Source: Arachis hypogaea
Taxonomy: Eukaryota > Streptophyta > Magnoliopsida > Fabales > Fabaceae
DNA: 64,000 bases
Direction of reading: 5' to 3'
Assembly (NCBI RefSeq): GCF_003086295.3
Contig: NC_092042.1
Span: 41,277,419-41,341,418 of the forward strand
In this document: positions 20,069 through 31,584 of the stretch, one piece after another
How positions within the stretch are numbered: position 1 is the stretch's first letter
Layout of the letters: every line of letters begins with the position of its first letter
Program-made: the position numbers and the translations under genes
Notes under the pieces: model-generated
The model's input: the letters and a program-made list of their open reading frames with translations, nothing else
Databases searched by the model: none
Told to the model about the DNA's origin: nothing

Positions 20069-21033
20069 AGATGAGCGGATATTTTATACGCTTTTTGGGG
20101 GTAATTTCATGTAGATTTTAGTATGTTTTAGTTGGTTTTTAGTTGATTTTTATTAGTTTTTAGGCAAAAATCATATTTCTGGAATTTGCTATGAGTTTGT
20201 GTGTTTTTCTGTGATTTCAGATATTTTTCTGGCTGAAATTGAGGGAGCTGAGCAAAAATCTGATTTAGGCTGAAAAAGGACTGTTGATGCTATTGGATTC
20301 TGACCTCTCTGCACTCGGAATGGATTTTTTGGAGCTACAAGAGTCCAATTGGCGCGATCTTAATTGGGTTAGAAAGTAGATATCCAGGGCTTTCCAGCAA
20401 TATATAATAGTCCCTACTTTGCACGAAGATAGATGACGTAAACTGGCGTTCAACGCCAGTTCCATGTTGTAGTCTGGCGTTCAGCGCCAGAAACAGGTTG
20501 CAAGTTGGAGTTCAACGCCAGAAACAGGTTACAACCTGGCGTTCAACTCCAAAAACAGCCCAGACACGTGAGAAGCTTAAGTCTCAACCCCAGCACACAC
20601 CAAGTGGGCCCCAGAAGTTGATTTCTGCACTATCCATCTTAGTTTACTCATTTTCTGTAAACCTAGGTTACTAGTTTAGTATTTAAACAGCTTTAAGAGA
20701 CTTATTTTGTATCTCATGACATTTTTAGATTTGAATTATATATCTTTTGATGGCATGAGTCTCTAAACTCCATTGTTGGGGGTGAGGAGCTTTGCAGCGT
20801 CTCGATGAATTAATGCAATTATTCTGTTTTCCATTCAAACATGCTTCTTCCTATCTAAGATGTTCATTCGCGCTTCACTATGAAGAAGGAGATGATCCGT
20901 GACACTCATCACCTTCCTCAATCCACGAACGTGTGCCTGACAACTACCTCTGTTATACATTAGATTGAATGAGTATCTCTTAGATTCCTTAATCAGAATC
21001 TTCGTGGTATAAGCTAGAATTGTTGGCGGCATT
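20069..21033 (+). repeat. 3' LTR of element F, left part
   Basis: Starts AGATGAGCGG, where the terminal TG has become AG. GGCGTTCAACGCC palindromes are at about 20440-20560. The LTR is broken after GGCGGCATT by insertion of element B and resumes at 31585. It is more diverged from the other copies, so it is older. Confidence 0.9.
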
Positions 21034-22804
21034 TGATGAGCGGATAATTTATACGCTTTTTGGCATTGTTTTTATATAGTTTTTAGTAAGTTTAAGCTAC
21101 TTTTAGGGATGTTTTCATTAGTTTTTATGCTAAATTCACATTTCTAGACTTTACTATGAGTTTGTGTGTTTTTCTGTGATTTTAGGTAAATTCTGGCTGA
21201 AATTGAGGGACTTGAGCAAAACTCTGAAGAAGGCTGACAAAAAGGACTGCTGATGCTGTTGGAATCTGACCTCCCTGCACTCAAAATGGATTTTCTGGAG
21301 CTACAGAACTCCAATTGGTGCGCTCTCAACGGCGTTGGAAAGAAGACATCCAGAGCTTTCCAGAAATATATAATAGTCCATACTTTATTCGGAGATAGAC
21401 GACGTAACATGGCGTTGAACGCCAAGTTCATGCTGCTGTCTAGAGTTAAACGCCAGAAAAACGTCATGATCTGGAGTTGAACGCCCAAAACACGTCATAA
21501 CTCGGAGTTCAACTCCAAGAGAAGCCTCAGCTCGTGAATTGATCAAGCTCAGCCCAAACATACACCAAGTGGGCCCCGGAAGTGAATTTATGCATCAATT
21601 ACTTACTCATGTAAACCCTAGGAGCTAGTTCATTATAAATAGAATATTTATCTATTGTATTAGAGATCTTTTGACAGTTTAATCTCTTGACTATTCGGTC
21701 ACTTGATCATGGAGAGGGCTGGCCATTCGGCCATGCCTGAACCCCTTGCTTATGTATTTTCAACGGTGGAGTTTCTGCACACCATAGATTAAGGGTGTGG
21801 AGCTCTGCTGTACCTCAAGTATTAATGCAATTCTATTTTCTTTTATTCAAATCTCTCTTATTCTTATTCCAAGATATTCATTCGTACCCAAGAACATGAT
21901 GAATGTAATGATGAAAGTGACGATCATTATCATTCTCACTTATGAACGCACGTGATTGACAACCACTTCTGTTCTACATGCAACCGAGCTTGAATGTGTA
22001 TCTCTTAGATTCCCCAACAGAATCTTCGTGGTATAAGCTAGATAGATGGCGGCATTTATGAGGATCCGGAAAGTCTCACATTGTCTGTGGTATTCCGAGT
22101 AGGATCCTGGGAATCCGGAAAGTCTAACCTTGTCTGTGGTATTCCGAGTAGGATTCCGGTAATGAATGACTGTGACGTGCTTCAAACTTGCAAGTGCTGG
22201 GCGTTAGTGACAGACGCAAAAGAATCAAGGGATTCTATTCCAGTAGGCGCAGGAACCAACCAGTGATTAGCCGTGCTGTGACAGAGTGCGTGAGCGTAGT
22301 TTTCACTGCGAGGATGGGATGTAGCCATCAACCATGGGTGATGCCTCCAGACGATTAGCCGTGCGAGTGACAGCCGCATAGGATCATTTTCCCGAGAGGA
22401 TTGAAAGTAGCCACCGCTGATGGTGAACCCCTATACACAGCTTGCCATGGAAAGGAGTAAGAAGGATTGAGTTGAAGCAGTAGGAGAGCAGACGTCCTTG
22501 AGCCATGCAGTATCTCCATTCGCTTATCTGAAATTTCCACCAATGAGTCTGCATAAGTATTCTATCCCTTTTATTATTTATTTTCTTATTTCTATTTTCG
22601 AAACCCATAAACCAATTTAATCTGCCTAACTGAGATTTACAAGGTGACCATAGCTTGCTTCATACCAACAATCTCTGTGGGATCGACCCTTACTCACGTA
22701 AGGTTTATTACTTGGACGACCCAGTACACTTGCTGGTTAGTTGTACGGAGTTGTGAGCTTCTCTAATAGTGCCTGAAACTCTTTTATCACAATTTCGTCC
22801 ACCA
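21034..22804 (+). repeat. 5' LTR of element B
   Basis: TGATGAGCGG to GTCCACCA. U3 palindromes at about 21412-21520, TATAAATA at 21634-21641, U5 hairpin CCTTAC-TCAC-GTAAGG at 22688-22703. The R/U5 part holds a near-duplicate of ATCCGGAAAGTCTNAC...GTGGTATTCCGAGTAGGAT (22075-22160). Confidence 0.96.
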
Positions 22805-22810
22805 AGTTTT

Positions 22811-22828
22811 TGGCGCCGTTGCCGGGGA
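22811..22828 (+). other. Primer binding site of element B (tRNA-Asp)
   Basis: TGGCGCCGTTGCCGGGGA, six bases after the LTR end. Confidence 0.93.
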
Positions 22829-24357
22829 TTGTTCGAGTATGGACAACTGACGGTTCATCTTGTTGCTCAGATTAGGTAATTTTCTTTTCAAAAATCTTTT
22901 TCAAAAAAAAAATTTTTTTTTCTTTTTATTTTTCGTTTTTCTAAACTTTATTTTTGAAAAATTTAATAAAAATACAAAAAAATTTAGAAAATCATAAAAA
23001 TCAAAAATATTTTATGTTTCTTGTTTGAGTATTGTGTTAATTTTAAAGTTTGGTGTCAATTGCATGCTTTTAAATTTTTTCTTGCATTTTTTCGAAAATC
23101 CCATGCATTCATAGTGTTCTTCATGATCTTCAAGTTGTTCTTGATAAGTCTTCTTGTTTGATCTTGATGATTTCTTGTTTTGTGTTGTTTGTTGTTTTTC
23201 ATGTGCATTTTTGCATTCATATTTTCCAAGCATTAAAAATTTCTAAGTTTGGTGTCTTGCATGTTTTCTTTGCATCAAAAATTTTTCAAAATTATGTTCT
23301 TGATGTTCATCATGATCTTCAAAGTGTTCTTGGTGTTCATCTTGACATTCATAGCATTCTTGCATGCATCTTGTGTCTTGATCCAAAATTTTCATGTTTT
23401 GGGTCATTTTTGTGTTTTTCTTTAAAAATTCAAAAAATCAAAAAAATATCTTTTCCTTATTTTCCTCCAAATTTTCGAAATTTTGGGTTGACTTGGTCAA
23501 AAATTTTTAAAATTAGTTGTTTCTTACAAGTCAAGTCAAAATTTCAATTTTAAAAATCTTATCTTTTTTAAAATCTTTTTCAAAAATCATATCTTTTTCA
23601 TTTTTTTTTATAATTTTCGAAAATTTCAAAAATCTTTTTCAAAAATATTTTCAAAATATTTTTCTTATCTTTAAATCAAAATTTTAAAAATTAGCTAACA
23701 ATTAATGTGATTGGTTCAAAATTTGAAGTTTGTTACTTTCTTGTTAAGAAAGGTTCAATCTTTAAATTCTAGAATCTTATCTTGTAGTTTCTTGTTAGTT
23801 AAGTCTTTTTTTAATTTAAATCTTTTTCAAAATATCTTTTTCTTAAAACTTTTATTTGATCTTTTATCTTATCTTTTTCAAAAATTTTATCTTTTTCAAA
23901 ATTTGATTTCAAAATATCTTATCTAACTTCTTATCTTCTTATCTTTTTTTTCAAAATTTGATTTCAAATCTTTTTCAATCAACTAACTAACTTTTTGTTT
24001 ATTTCTTATCTTTTTCAAAACCACCTAACTACTTTCCCCTCTCTAATTTTCGAAAATTCTCCCTCTCTTTTTCAAAAATTCTTTTTGTTTTAAATTTTAA
24101 TTTTAATTATATTTTGTCTTTGATTTTCGAAAATTACTAATCTCTTTTTCAAAAATTATTTTCGAATTTTCCCCCCTCTCTTCTCTTCTTCTATTTAATT
24201 AATTAATTACTAACACTTCTCTTCACCTCTCTTCATCCAAAAATCCTAATCCATCCTTCTTCACTCTTCTACCCCTTTCTCTTTCTACTAACATAAAGGA
24301 ATCTCTATACTGTGACATAGAGGATTCCTCTTTCTTTTCTTGTTTCTTCTCTTTCAT
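22829..24357 (+). promoter_or_regulatory. gag leader of element B
   Basis: Extremely T-rich, with many TTTTTCAAAAT and ATCTTTTTC words (22880-24150). TAAGTTTGGTGTC words are at about 23034 and 23243. The inverted repeat GGAATCTCTAT/ATAGAGGATTCC lies at 24298-24328, 30 bases before the gag ATG. Short frames here (for example 23158-23553) are compositional. There is no palindrome array, unlike the leader of A. Confidence 0.75.
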
Positions 24358-26564
24358 ATGAGCAGGAACAGGGAAAAATGCACTCTTGTTGAAATTGATC
24401 CAGAACCTGAAAGGACTCTGAAGAGAAAATTAAGAGAAGCTAAATTACAACAATCCAGAAACAACCTTTCAGAAATTTTCGAACAAGAGAAGGACATGGC
24501 AGCCGAAAATAATAATAATAATAATGCAAGGAGAATGCTTGGTGACTTCACAAAGCCAACATCCAAGTTTGATGGAAGAAGCATTTCCATTCCTGCCATT
24601 GGAGCCAATAACTTTGAGCTTAAGCCTCAACTAGTTGCATTAATGCAACAAAACTGCAAGTTTTATGGACTTCCATCTGAAGATCATTATCAGTTTTTAA
24701 CTGAGTTCTTGCAGATCTGTGAGACTGTAAAGACAAATGGAGTTGATCCTGAAGTCTACAGACTCATGCTTTTCCCTTTTGCTGTAAGAGACAGAGCTAG
24801 AATATGGTTGGATTCACAACCTAAGGATAGCCTAGACTCCTGGGATAAGCTGGTCACTGCCTTCTTAGATAAATTCTTTCCTCCTCAAAAGCTGAGCAAG
24901 CTGAGAGTGGATGTCCAAACCTTCAAACAAAAAGATGGTGAATCCCTCTATGAAGCTTGGGAAAGATACAAGCAGCTGACCAAAAGATGTCCATCTGACA
25001 TGTTTTCAGAATGGACCCTATTAGATATATTCTATTATGGTCTCTCTGAATTTTCGAAAATGTCATTGGACCATTCTGCAGGTGGATCTATTCACCTGAA
25101 GAAAACGCCTGAAGAGGCTCAAGAACTCATTGACATGGTTGCAAACAACCAGTTCATGTACACTTCTGAGAGGAATTCCGTGAATAATGGGGTGCCTCAG
25201 AAGAAAGGAGTTCTTGAAATTGATGCTCTGAATGCCATATTGGCTCAGAACAAAATGTTGACTCAACAGGTCAACATAATCTCTCAAAATCTGAATGGAT
25301 TGCAACATGCATCCAACAGTACTAGAGAGGTAGCTTCTGAAGAAGCTTATGATCCTGAGAACCCTGCCATGGCAGAGGTTAATTACATGGGTGAACCTTA
25401 TGGAAACACCTATAATCCATCATGGAGAATTCAGAACAAAACACTTCTAATTTAGCCAATATTGTCTCTGATCTGTCAAAGGCCACTTTCAGTTTCATGA
25501 ATGAAACAAGATCCTCCATTAGAAATCTGGAGGCACAAGTGGGCCAGCTGAGTAAGAAAGTCATTGAAACTCCTCCTAGTATTCTCCCAAGTAATACAGA
25601 AGAGAATCCAAAAGGAGAGTGCAAGGCCATTGATTTAGTCCATGTGGCCGAATGCACAAGGGAGGAGGAGGACGAAAATCCTAGTGAGGAAGACCTCCTG
25701 GGACGTCCTTCAAGCAAGAAGGAGTTTCCTATTAAGGATCCAAAGGAATCTGAGGCTCATACAGAGACCATAGAGATTCCATTAAATCTCCTTCTGCCAT
25801 TCATGAGCTCTGAAGATTATTCTTCCTCTGAAGAGGATGAAGATGTGACTGGAGAGCAAGTTGCTCAATATTTAGGAGCTATCATGAAGCTGAATGCCAA
25901 GCTGTTTGGTAATGAGACTTGGGAAAGTGAACCTCCCTTGCTCATTAGTGAACTAGATACTTGGATTCAGAGAACTCTACCTCAAAAGAAACAAGATCCT
26001 GGCAAGTTTTTAATACCTTGCACCATTGGCACCATGAGCTTTGAAAAAGCTCTATGTGACCTAGGGTCAGGGATAAACCTTATGCCACTCTCTGTAATGG
26101 AGAAGCTAGGAATCATTGAGGTACAACCTGCCTTGTTCTCATTACAATTGGCAGATAAGTCATTGAGACAAGCTTATGGAATAATAGGGGATGTGCTAGT
26201 AAAGGTTGAAGGCCTTTACATCCCTACTGATTTCATAATCCTAGACACTAGGAAGGAAGATGATGAATGCATCATCCTAGGAAGACCTTTCCTAGCCACA
26301 GCAGGAGCTGTGATAGATGTCAACAGAGGAGAATTAATCCTTCAATTGAATGGGGACTACCTTGTGTTTAAGGCACATGGCCATCCCTCTGTGACAAAAG
26401 AGAGTAAGCAGGAAGAGCTTCTCTCAGTTCAGAGTCAAGAAGAGCCCACACAGTCAAACTCTAAGTTTGGTGTTGTGAGGCCACAACCAAACTCTAAGTT
26501 TGGTGTTCAGACCCCATATCCAAACTCTAAGTTTGGTGTTGGGACCACACTAAAATTGACCTGA
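24358..26564 (+). pseudogene. gag-protease of element B, deletion frameshift
   Basis: The ATG at 24358 (MSRNREKC) matches A; an upstream in-frame ATG at 24340 is less likely. The gag core is intact (LMLFPFAVRDRARIWLDSQP, YEAWERYKQL). At about 25425-25432 the sequence jumps from TCATGGAGA to the equivalent of A's position 11293, losing about 125 bp. This removes the Asn-rich basic region and shifts the frame, with a stop at 25453-25455. The remaining frame (25422-26564) holds protease with CDLGSG and ILGRPFLATA and three SKFGV tail repeats. The deletion ends share GAGA. Confidence 0.9.
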
Positions 26565-26571
26565 TCACCTT

Positions 26572-26638
26572 GTGGCTCTATGAGAGCCACTGTCAAGCTA
26601 TTGACATTAAAGAAGCGCTTGTTGGGAGGCAACCCAAT
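26572..26638 (+). promoter_or_regulatory. Twin-hairpin element after gag-protease (B)
   Basis: A small hairpin GTGGCTC-TATGA-GAGCCAC (26572-26590). Hairpin 1 is TGTCA-AGCTAT-TGACA (26591-26606), the spacer contains AAGCGCTT, and hairpin 2 is TTGGG-AGGCAA-CCCAA (26622-26637). The order matches A. Confidence 0.78.
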
Positions 26639-26787
26639 TTTATTTATCTAATTTTATTTTATTTTGTTTTAGTGTTATTTTGGTGTTTTATTAGGTACAT
26701 GATCATGAGGAGTCACGAAAAAAATAAAAAAAAATTAAAAACAGAGTCAAAAACAGAAGAAAAAAATTTTTCACCCTGGAGGTAGCG
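26639..26787. other. Short AT-rich spacer of element B
   Basis: T-rich then A-rich stretch between twin hairpin and array; nothing recognisable. Confidence 0.5.
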
Positions 26788-27036
26788 CAGACTGGCGTTC
26801 AACGCCAGTAAGATGCATCTGGCTGGCGTTCATCGCCAGAACAGAGCACCATTCTGGCGCTGAACGCCAGAAACAAGTAACAACCTGGCGTTAAACGCCA
26901 GGAATGTGCACAGAGAGGACAAACTGGCGGTGAACGCCAGTAACAAGCATAAAACTGGCGTTCAACGCCAGAAACATGCATTACATGGGTGTTGAACGCC
27001 CAGAACGTGCACCAATGGGCGTTTGAACGCCAGAAT
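26788..27036. repeat. Palindrome array upstream of ORF2 (B)
   Basis: Eight units such as CTGGCGTTCAACGCCAG, CTGGCGCTGAACGCCAG and CTGGCGTTAAACGCCAG, 25-45 bp apart. The arms CTGGCG and CGCCAG are kept while the middle varies. It is longer than the three-unit array in A. Confidence 0.92.
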
Positions 27037-27602
27037 GATGCACGAAGGCAATTTACATGCTTATATGGTGAAGGAATGGTATTTCTTTTCACCTCAGGAT
27101 TGGTGGACCCCACAGGATCCCCCTCAGGATCTGTGGACCCCACAGGATCCCCACCTACCATATTCCTACCTTTTCTTTTAATCCTAATCACACTCTCCTA
27201 ATCCAAATCTTATTTCACTCTTCCCCATATCACACTTCCCAAAAACCTTCACCAATCACCTCAATTCCTCTTCCCAATTACCCCATTCACCATTCACATC
27301 AACCCTCTCTTCCCCATAACCCCACCTACCTTCATAAAATTCAAATTCAATTTCCCACCCATTCCCACCCAAATTGGCCGAACACCCACCCTCCCCTCTC
27401 CCTATAAATACCCTTCCATTCTACTTCATTTTCACACAACACAACCCCTTCTTCTCCCACATAGCCGAACCTACTTCTTCCCTTCTTCCATCTTCTCTTC
27501 TTCTTCTTCTTCTACTCTTCTTTTCTTTCTTGCTCGAGGGCGAGCAAAATTTTAAGTTTGGTGTGGTAAAAGCATAAGCTTTTTGTTTTTCCATTACCAT
27601 CA
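27037..27602 (+). promoter_or_regulatory. Promoter-like block and 5' UTR of ORF2 (B)
   Basis: GTGGACCCCACAGGATCC occurs twice (27103-27150). C-rich sequence follows, then a TATA box TATAAATA (27403-27410), a C/T-rich leader, a hairpin TTGCTCG-AGGG-CGAGCAA (27530-27547), TTTTAAGTTTGGTGTGG (27550-27566) and the ATG at 27603. The equivalent block in A keeps the order but not every base. Confidence 0.65.
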
Positions 27603-28742
27603 ATGGCACCTAAGGCCGGAGTATCCTCTAGAAAAGGGAAAGGGAAGACAAAAGCTTCCACCTCCGAGTCATGGGAGAAGGAGAGATTCATCTCCAAGAG
27701 CCATCAAGACCACTTCTATAATGTTGTGGCAAAGAAGAAGGTGATCCCCGAGGTCTCTTTCAAGCTCAAAAAGAAGGAGTATCCGGAAATCCGACATGAA
27801 ATTCAAAGAAGAGGGTGGGAAGTCATAACCAACCCCATGCAACAAGTTGGAATATTGATGGTTCAAGAGTTCTATGCCAATGCATGGATCACTAGAAACC
27901 ATGATCAAAGTATGAACCCGAATCCAAAGAACTATCTCACAATGGTCCGGGGGAAATACTTAGATTTTAGTCCGGAAAATGTGAGGTTGGCGTTTCACTT
28001 GCCTATGATGCAAGGAGATGAACGCCCCTACACTAGAAAGGTCAACTTTAATCAAAGGTTGGACCAAGTCCTTATGGACATATGTGTGGAAGGAGCTCAG
28101 TGGAGAATAGACTCCAAAGGCAAGCCAGTTCAACTAAGAAGACTGGATCTCAAGCCTGTGGCTAGAGGATGGTTGGAGTTCATCCAAAGATCCATCATTC
28201 CTACAAGCAACCGATCCGAAGTTACTGTGGATCGGGCCATCATGATCCGTAGCATCATGATTGGAGAGGAAGTAGAAGTTCATGAGGTCATCTCCAATGA
28301 ACTCTACAAAATAGCCGACAAGTCCTCCACCATGGCAAGGCTAGCCTTCCCTCATCTTATTTGCCATCTATGTTACTCAGCTGGAGTTATCATAGAAGGA
28401 GATGTCTCCATTGAAGAAGACAAGCCCATCACCAAGAAAAGGATGGAGCAAGCAAGAGAAGCTCCTCACGGTCCTCAAGAAGAACATGAAGGAGTTCATC
28501 ATCAACAAATGCCTCAAGGAATGCACTTTCCTCCCAACAACTATTGGGAGCAACTCAATACCTCCTTAGAAGATTTGAGCCATAATGTTGAACAATTAAG
28601 GGTGGAACATCATGAGCACTCTATCATTCTCCAAGAAATAAGAGAAGATCAAAGAGCAATGAGGGAGGAGCAACAAAGGCAAGGAAGGGACATAGAAGAG
28701 CTTAAGAACATCATTGGTCCTTCAAGAAGAAGACGCCACTAA
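27603..28742 (+). CDS. ORF2 protein of element B (putative plant transposon protein family)
   Basis: An intact 379-codon gene. The start at 27603 follows the conserved leader word and matches A. Residues 1-30 are basic and Ser-rich (SSRKGKGKTKASTSES). Residues about 45-260 are the conserved globular part, with WEVITNPMQQVGILMVQEFY, YLDFSPENVRLAFHLPMMQG, ARGWLEFIQRSIIPTSNRSE and LARLAFPHLICHLCYSAGV-like motifs. I recognise these as the family often labelled putative plant transposon protein. Residues about 310-370 look like a long coiled coil, with the basic end SRRRRH. There is no signal peptide or membrane segment, so it is not an obvious envelope protein. Function is unknown. The related protein in J is much diverged, so the family is old. 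It is one of few intact genes here. Confidence 0.88.
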   Translation: MAPKAGVSSRKGKGKTKASTSESWEKERFISKSHQDHFYNVVAKKKVIPEVSFKLKKKEYPEIRHEIQRRGWEVITNPMQQVGILMVQEFYANAWITRNHDQSMNPNPKNYLTMVRGKYLDFSPENVRLAFHLPMMQGDERPYTRKVNFNQRLDQVLMDICVEGAQWRIDSKGKPVQLRRLDLKPVARGWLEFIQRSIIPTSNRSEVTVDRAIMIRSIMIGEEVEVHEVISNELYKIADKSSTMARLAFPHLICHLCYSAGVIIEGDVSIEEDKPITKKRMEQAREAPHGPQEEHEGVHHQQMPQGMHFPPNNYWEQLNTSLEDLSHNVEQLRVEHHEHSIILQEIREDQRAMREEQQRQGRDIEELKNIIGPSRRRRH

Positions 28743-29776
28743 AGGTGGATTCATTCCTTGTTCTTTATTTCTTTCTGTTTTCGGTTTTTAGTATTATGTT
28801 TATCTATGTTTTGTGTCTTTATTTCATGATCATTAGTATGTAACCATGCCTTAAAGCTATGAATAAAATCCATTAATCCTTCACCTCTCTTAAATGAAAA
28901 ATGTTTTAATTCAAAAGGACAAGAAGTACATGAATTTCAAATTTATCCTTGAATTTAATTTAATTATATTGATGTGGTGGCAATACTCTTTGTTTTCTGA
29001 ATGAATGCTTGAACAGTGCATATTTTTTATCTTGTTGTTTATGAGTGTTAAAATTTTTGGCTCTTGAAAGAATGATGAACAAAGAGAAATGTTATTGATG
29101 ATCTGAAAAATCATGAAATTGATTCTTGAAGCAAGAAAAAGCAGTGAAAAAGGAAGCTTGCAAAAAAAAAAAAAATAGAAAGGAGCAGTAGAAAAAGCCA
29201 ATAGCCCTTAAAACCAAAAGGCAAGGGTAGCAAGGATCCAAGGCTTTGAGCATCAATGGATAGGAGGGCCCAAGGAAATTAAATCCAGGCCTAAGCGGCT
29301 AAATCAAGCTGTCCCTAACCATGTGCTTGTGTCATGAAGGTCCAAGTGAAAAGCTTGAGACTGAGTGGTTAAAGTCGTGATCCAAGGCAAAAGAGTGTGC
29401 TTAAGAGCTCTGGACACCACTAACTGGGGACTCTAGCAAAGCTGAGTCACAATCTGAAAAGGTTCACCCAGTTATGTGTCTGTGGCATTGATGTATCCGG
29501 TGGTAATACTGGAAAACAAAGTGCTTAGGGCCACGGCCAAGACTCATAAGTAGCTGTGTTCAAGAATCAACATGCTTAACTAGGAAAGTCAATAACACTA
29601 TCCAAAATTTTGAGTTCCCAGAGACGCCAATCACTCTGAACTACAAGGGAAAAAGTGAGATGCCAAAACTATTCAGAAGCAAAAAGCTACAAGTCCCGCT
29701 CATCTAATTAAATTAATATTCATTGATATTCTGGAATTTATAGTATATTCTCTTCTTTTATCCTATTTGATTTTCA
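28743..29776 (+). other. 3' spacer of element B
   Basis: Non-coding. GATGTGGTGGCAATAC is near 28971, and two copies of a related phrase lie near 29318 (CATGTGCTTGTGTCATG) and 29474 (TTATGTGTCTGTGGCATT). Same layout as A and F. Confidence 0.75.
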
Positions 29777-29814
29777 GTTGCTTGGGGACAAGCAACAATT
29801 TAAGTTTGGTGTTG
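29777..29814 (+). promoter_or_regulatory. Hairpin and PPT-like word before 3' LTR (B)
   Basis: GTTGCTTG-GGGA-CAAGCAAC followed by AATTTAAGTTTGGTGTTG, abutting the LTR. The loop GGGA fits the GNRA form. Confidence 0.82.
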
Positions 29815-31584
29815 TGATGAGCGGATAATTTATACGCTTTTTGGCATTGTTTTTATATAGTTTTTAGTAAGTTTAAGCTACTTTTAGGGATGTTTTCATT
29901 AGTTTTTATGCTAAATTCACATTTCTGGACTTTACTATGAGTTTGTGTGTTTTTCTGTGATTTCAGGTAAATTCTGGCTGAAATTGAGGGACTTGAGCAA
30001 AATCTGAAGAAGGCTGACAAAAAGGACTGCTGATGCTGTTGGAATCTGACCTCCCTGCACTCAAAATGGATTTTCTGGAGCTACAGAACTCCAATTGGTG
30101 CGCTCTTAACGGCGTTGAAAAGTAGACATCCAGAGCTTTCCAGCAATATATAATAGTCCATACTTTATTCGGAGATAGACGACGTAACTTGGCGTTGAAC
30201 GCCAAGTTCATGCTGCTGTCTGGAGTTAAACGCCAGAAAAACGTCATGATCCGGAGTTGAACGCCCAAAACACGTCATAACTCGGAGTTCAACTCCAAGA
30301 GAAGCCTTAGCTCGTGAATTGATCAAGCTCAGCCCAAACATACACCAAGTGGGCCCCGGAAGTGAATTTATGCATCAATTACTTACTCATGTAAACCCTA
30401 GGAGCTAGTTCATTATAAATAGAATATTTATCTATTGTATTAGAGATCTTTTGACAGTTTAATCTCTTGACTATTCGGTCACTTGATCATGGAGAGGGCT
30501 GGCCATTCGGCCATGCCTGAACCCCTTGCTTATGTATTTTCAACGGTGGAGTTTCTGCACACCATAGATTAAGGGTGTGGAGCTCTGCTGTACTTCAAGT
30601 ATTAATGCAATTCTATTTTCTTTTATTCAAATCTCTCTTATTCTTATTCCAAGATATTCATTCGTACCCAAGAACATGATGAATGTAATGATGAAAGTGA
30701 CGATCATTATCATTCTCACTTATGAACGCACGTGATTGACAACCACTTCCGTTCTACATGCAACCGAGCTTGAATGTGTATCTCTTAGATTCCCCAACAG
30801 AATCTTCGTGGTATAAGCTAGACAGATGGCGGCATTTATGAGGATCCGGAAAGTCTCACATTGTCTGTGGTATTCCGAGTAGGATCCTGGGAATCCGGAA
30901 AGTCTAACCTTGTCTGTGGTATTCCGAGTAGGATTCCGGTAATGAATGACTGTGACGTGCTTCAAACTTGCAAGTGCTGGGCGTTAGTGACAGACGCAAA
31001 AGAATCAAGGGATTCTATTCCAGTAGGTGCAGGAACCAACCAGTGATTAGCCGTGCTGTGACAGAGTGCGTGAGCGTAGTTTTCACTGCGAGGATGGGAT
31101 GTAGCCATCAACCATGGGTGATGCCTCCAGACGATTAGCCGTGCGAGTGACAGCCGCATAGGATCATTTTCCCGAGAGGATTGAAAGTAGCCACCGCTGA
31201 TGGTGAACCCCTATACACAGCTTGCCATGGAAAGGAGTAAGAAGGATTGAGTTGAAGCAGTAGGAGAGCAGACGTCCTTGAGCCATGCAGTATCTCCATT
31301 CGCTTATCTGAAATTCCCACCAATGAGTCTGCATAAGTATTCTATCCCTTTTATTATTTATTTTCTTATTTCTATTTTCGAAACCCATAAACCAATTTAA
31401 TCTGCCTAACTGAGATTTACAAGGTGACCATAGCTTGCTTCATACCAACAATCTCTGTGGGATCGACCCTTACTCACGTAAGGTTTATTACTTGGACGAC
31501 CCAGTACACTTGCTGGTTAGTTGTACGGAGTTGTGAGCTTCTCTAACAGTGCCTGAAACTCTTTTATCACAATTTCGTCCACCA
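29815..31584 (+). repeat. 3' LTR of element B
   Basis: TGATGAGCGG to GTCCACCA, one base shorter than the 5' LTR. Palindromes at about 30190-30300, TATAAAT at 30414, U5 hairpin near 31468-31483. Followed by the GCATT duplication. Confidence 0.96.

Larger units (their letters stand above)
21034..31584 (+). mobile_element. Family-1 element B, complete with TSD
   Basis: LTRs 21034-22804 and 29815-31584, with a target duplication GCATT at 21029-21033 and 31585-31589, inside the LTR of F. The content is a primer site, leader, gag-protease with an internal deletion, twin hairpin, palindrome array, ORF2 promoter-like block, intact ORF2, spacer, and hairpin/PPT. I count only about 15 differences between the two LTRs by eye, so it looks like the youngest complete element here. 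There is no pol gene. Confidence 0.96.

Noticed and set aside
22081..22266. Small ORF conserved in both LTRs of B
   Set aside because: The LTRs are nearly identical because they are copies made in one transposition. Other family members do not keep the frame.
24340..24357. Upstream start for gag in B (MFLLFH)
   Set aside because: Not present in A; the shared start is MSRN/MSRS at 24358.
26788..27036. CRISPR-like regular palindromes
   Set aside because: This is plant retroelement DNA. The spacers are short, irregular and similar to each other, and there are no cas genes.
27603..28742. ORF2 as an envelope protein
   Set aside because: No signal peptide, no membrane segment and no cleavage motif; coiled coil and basic ends only.
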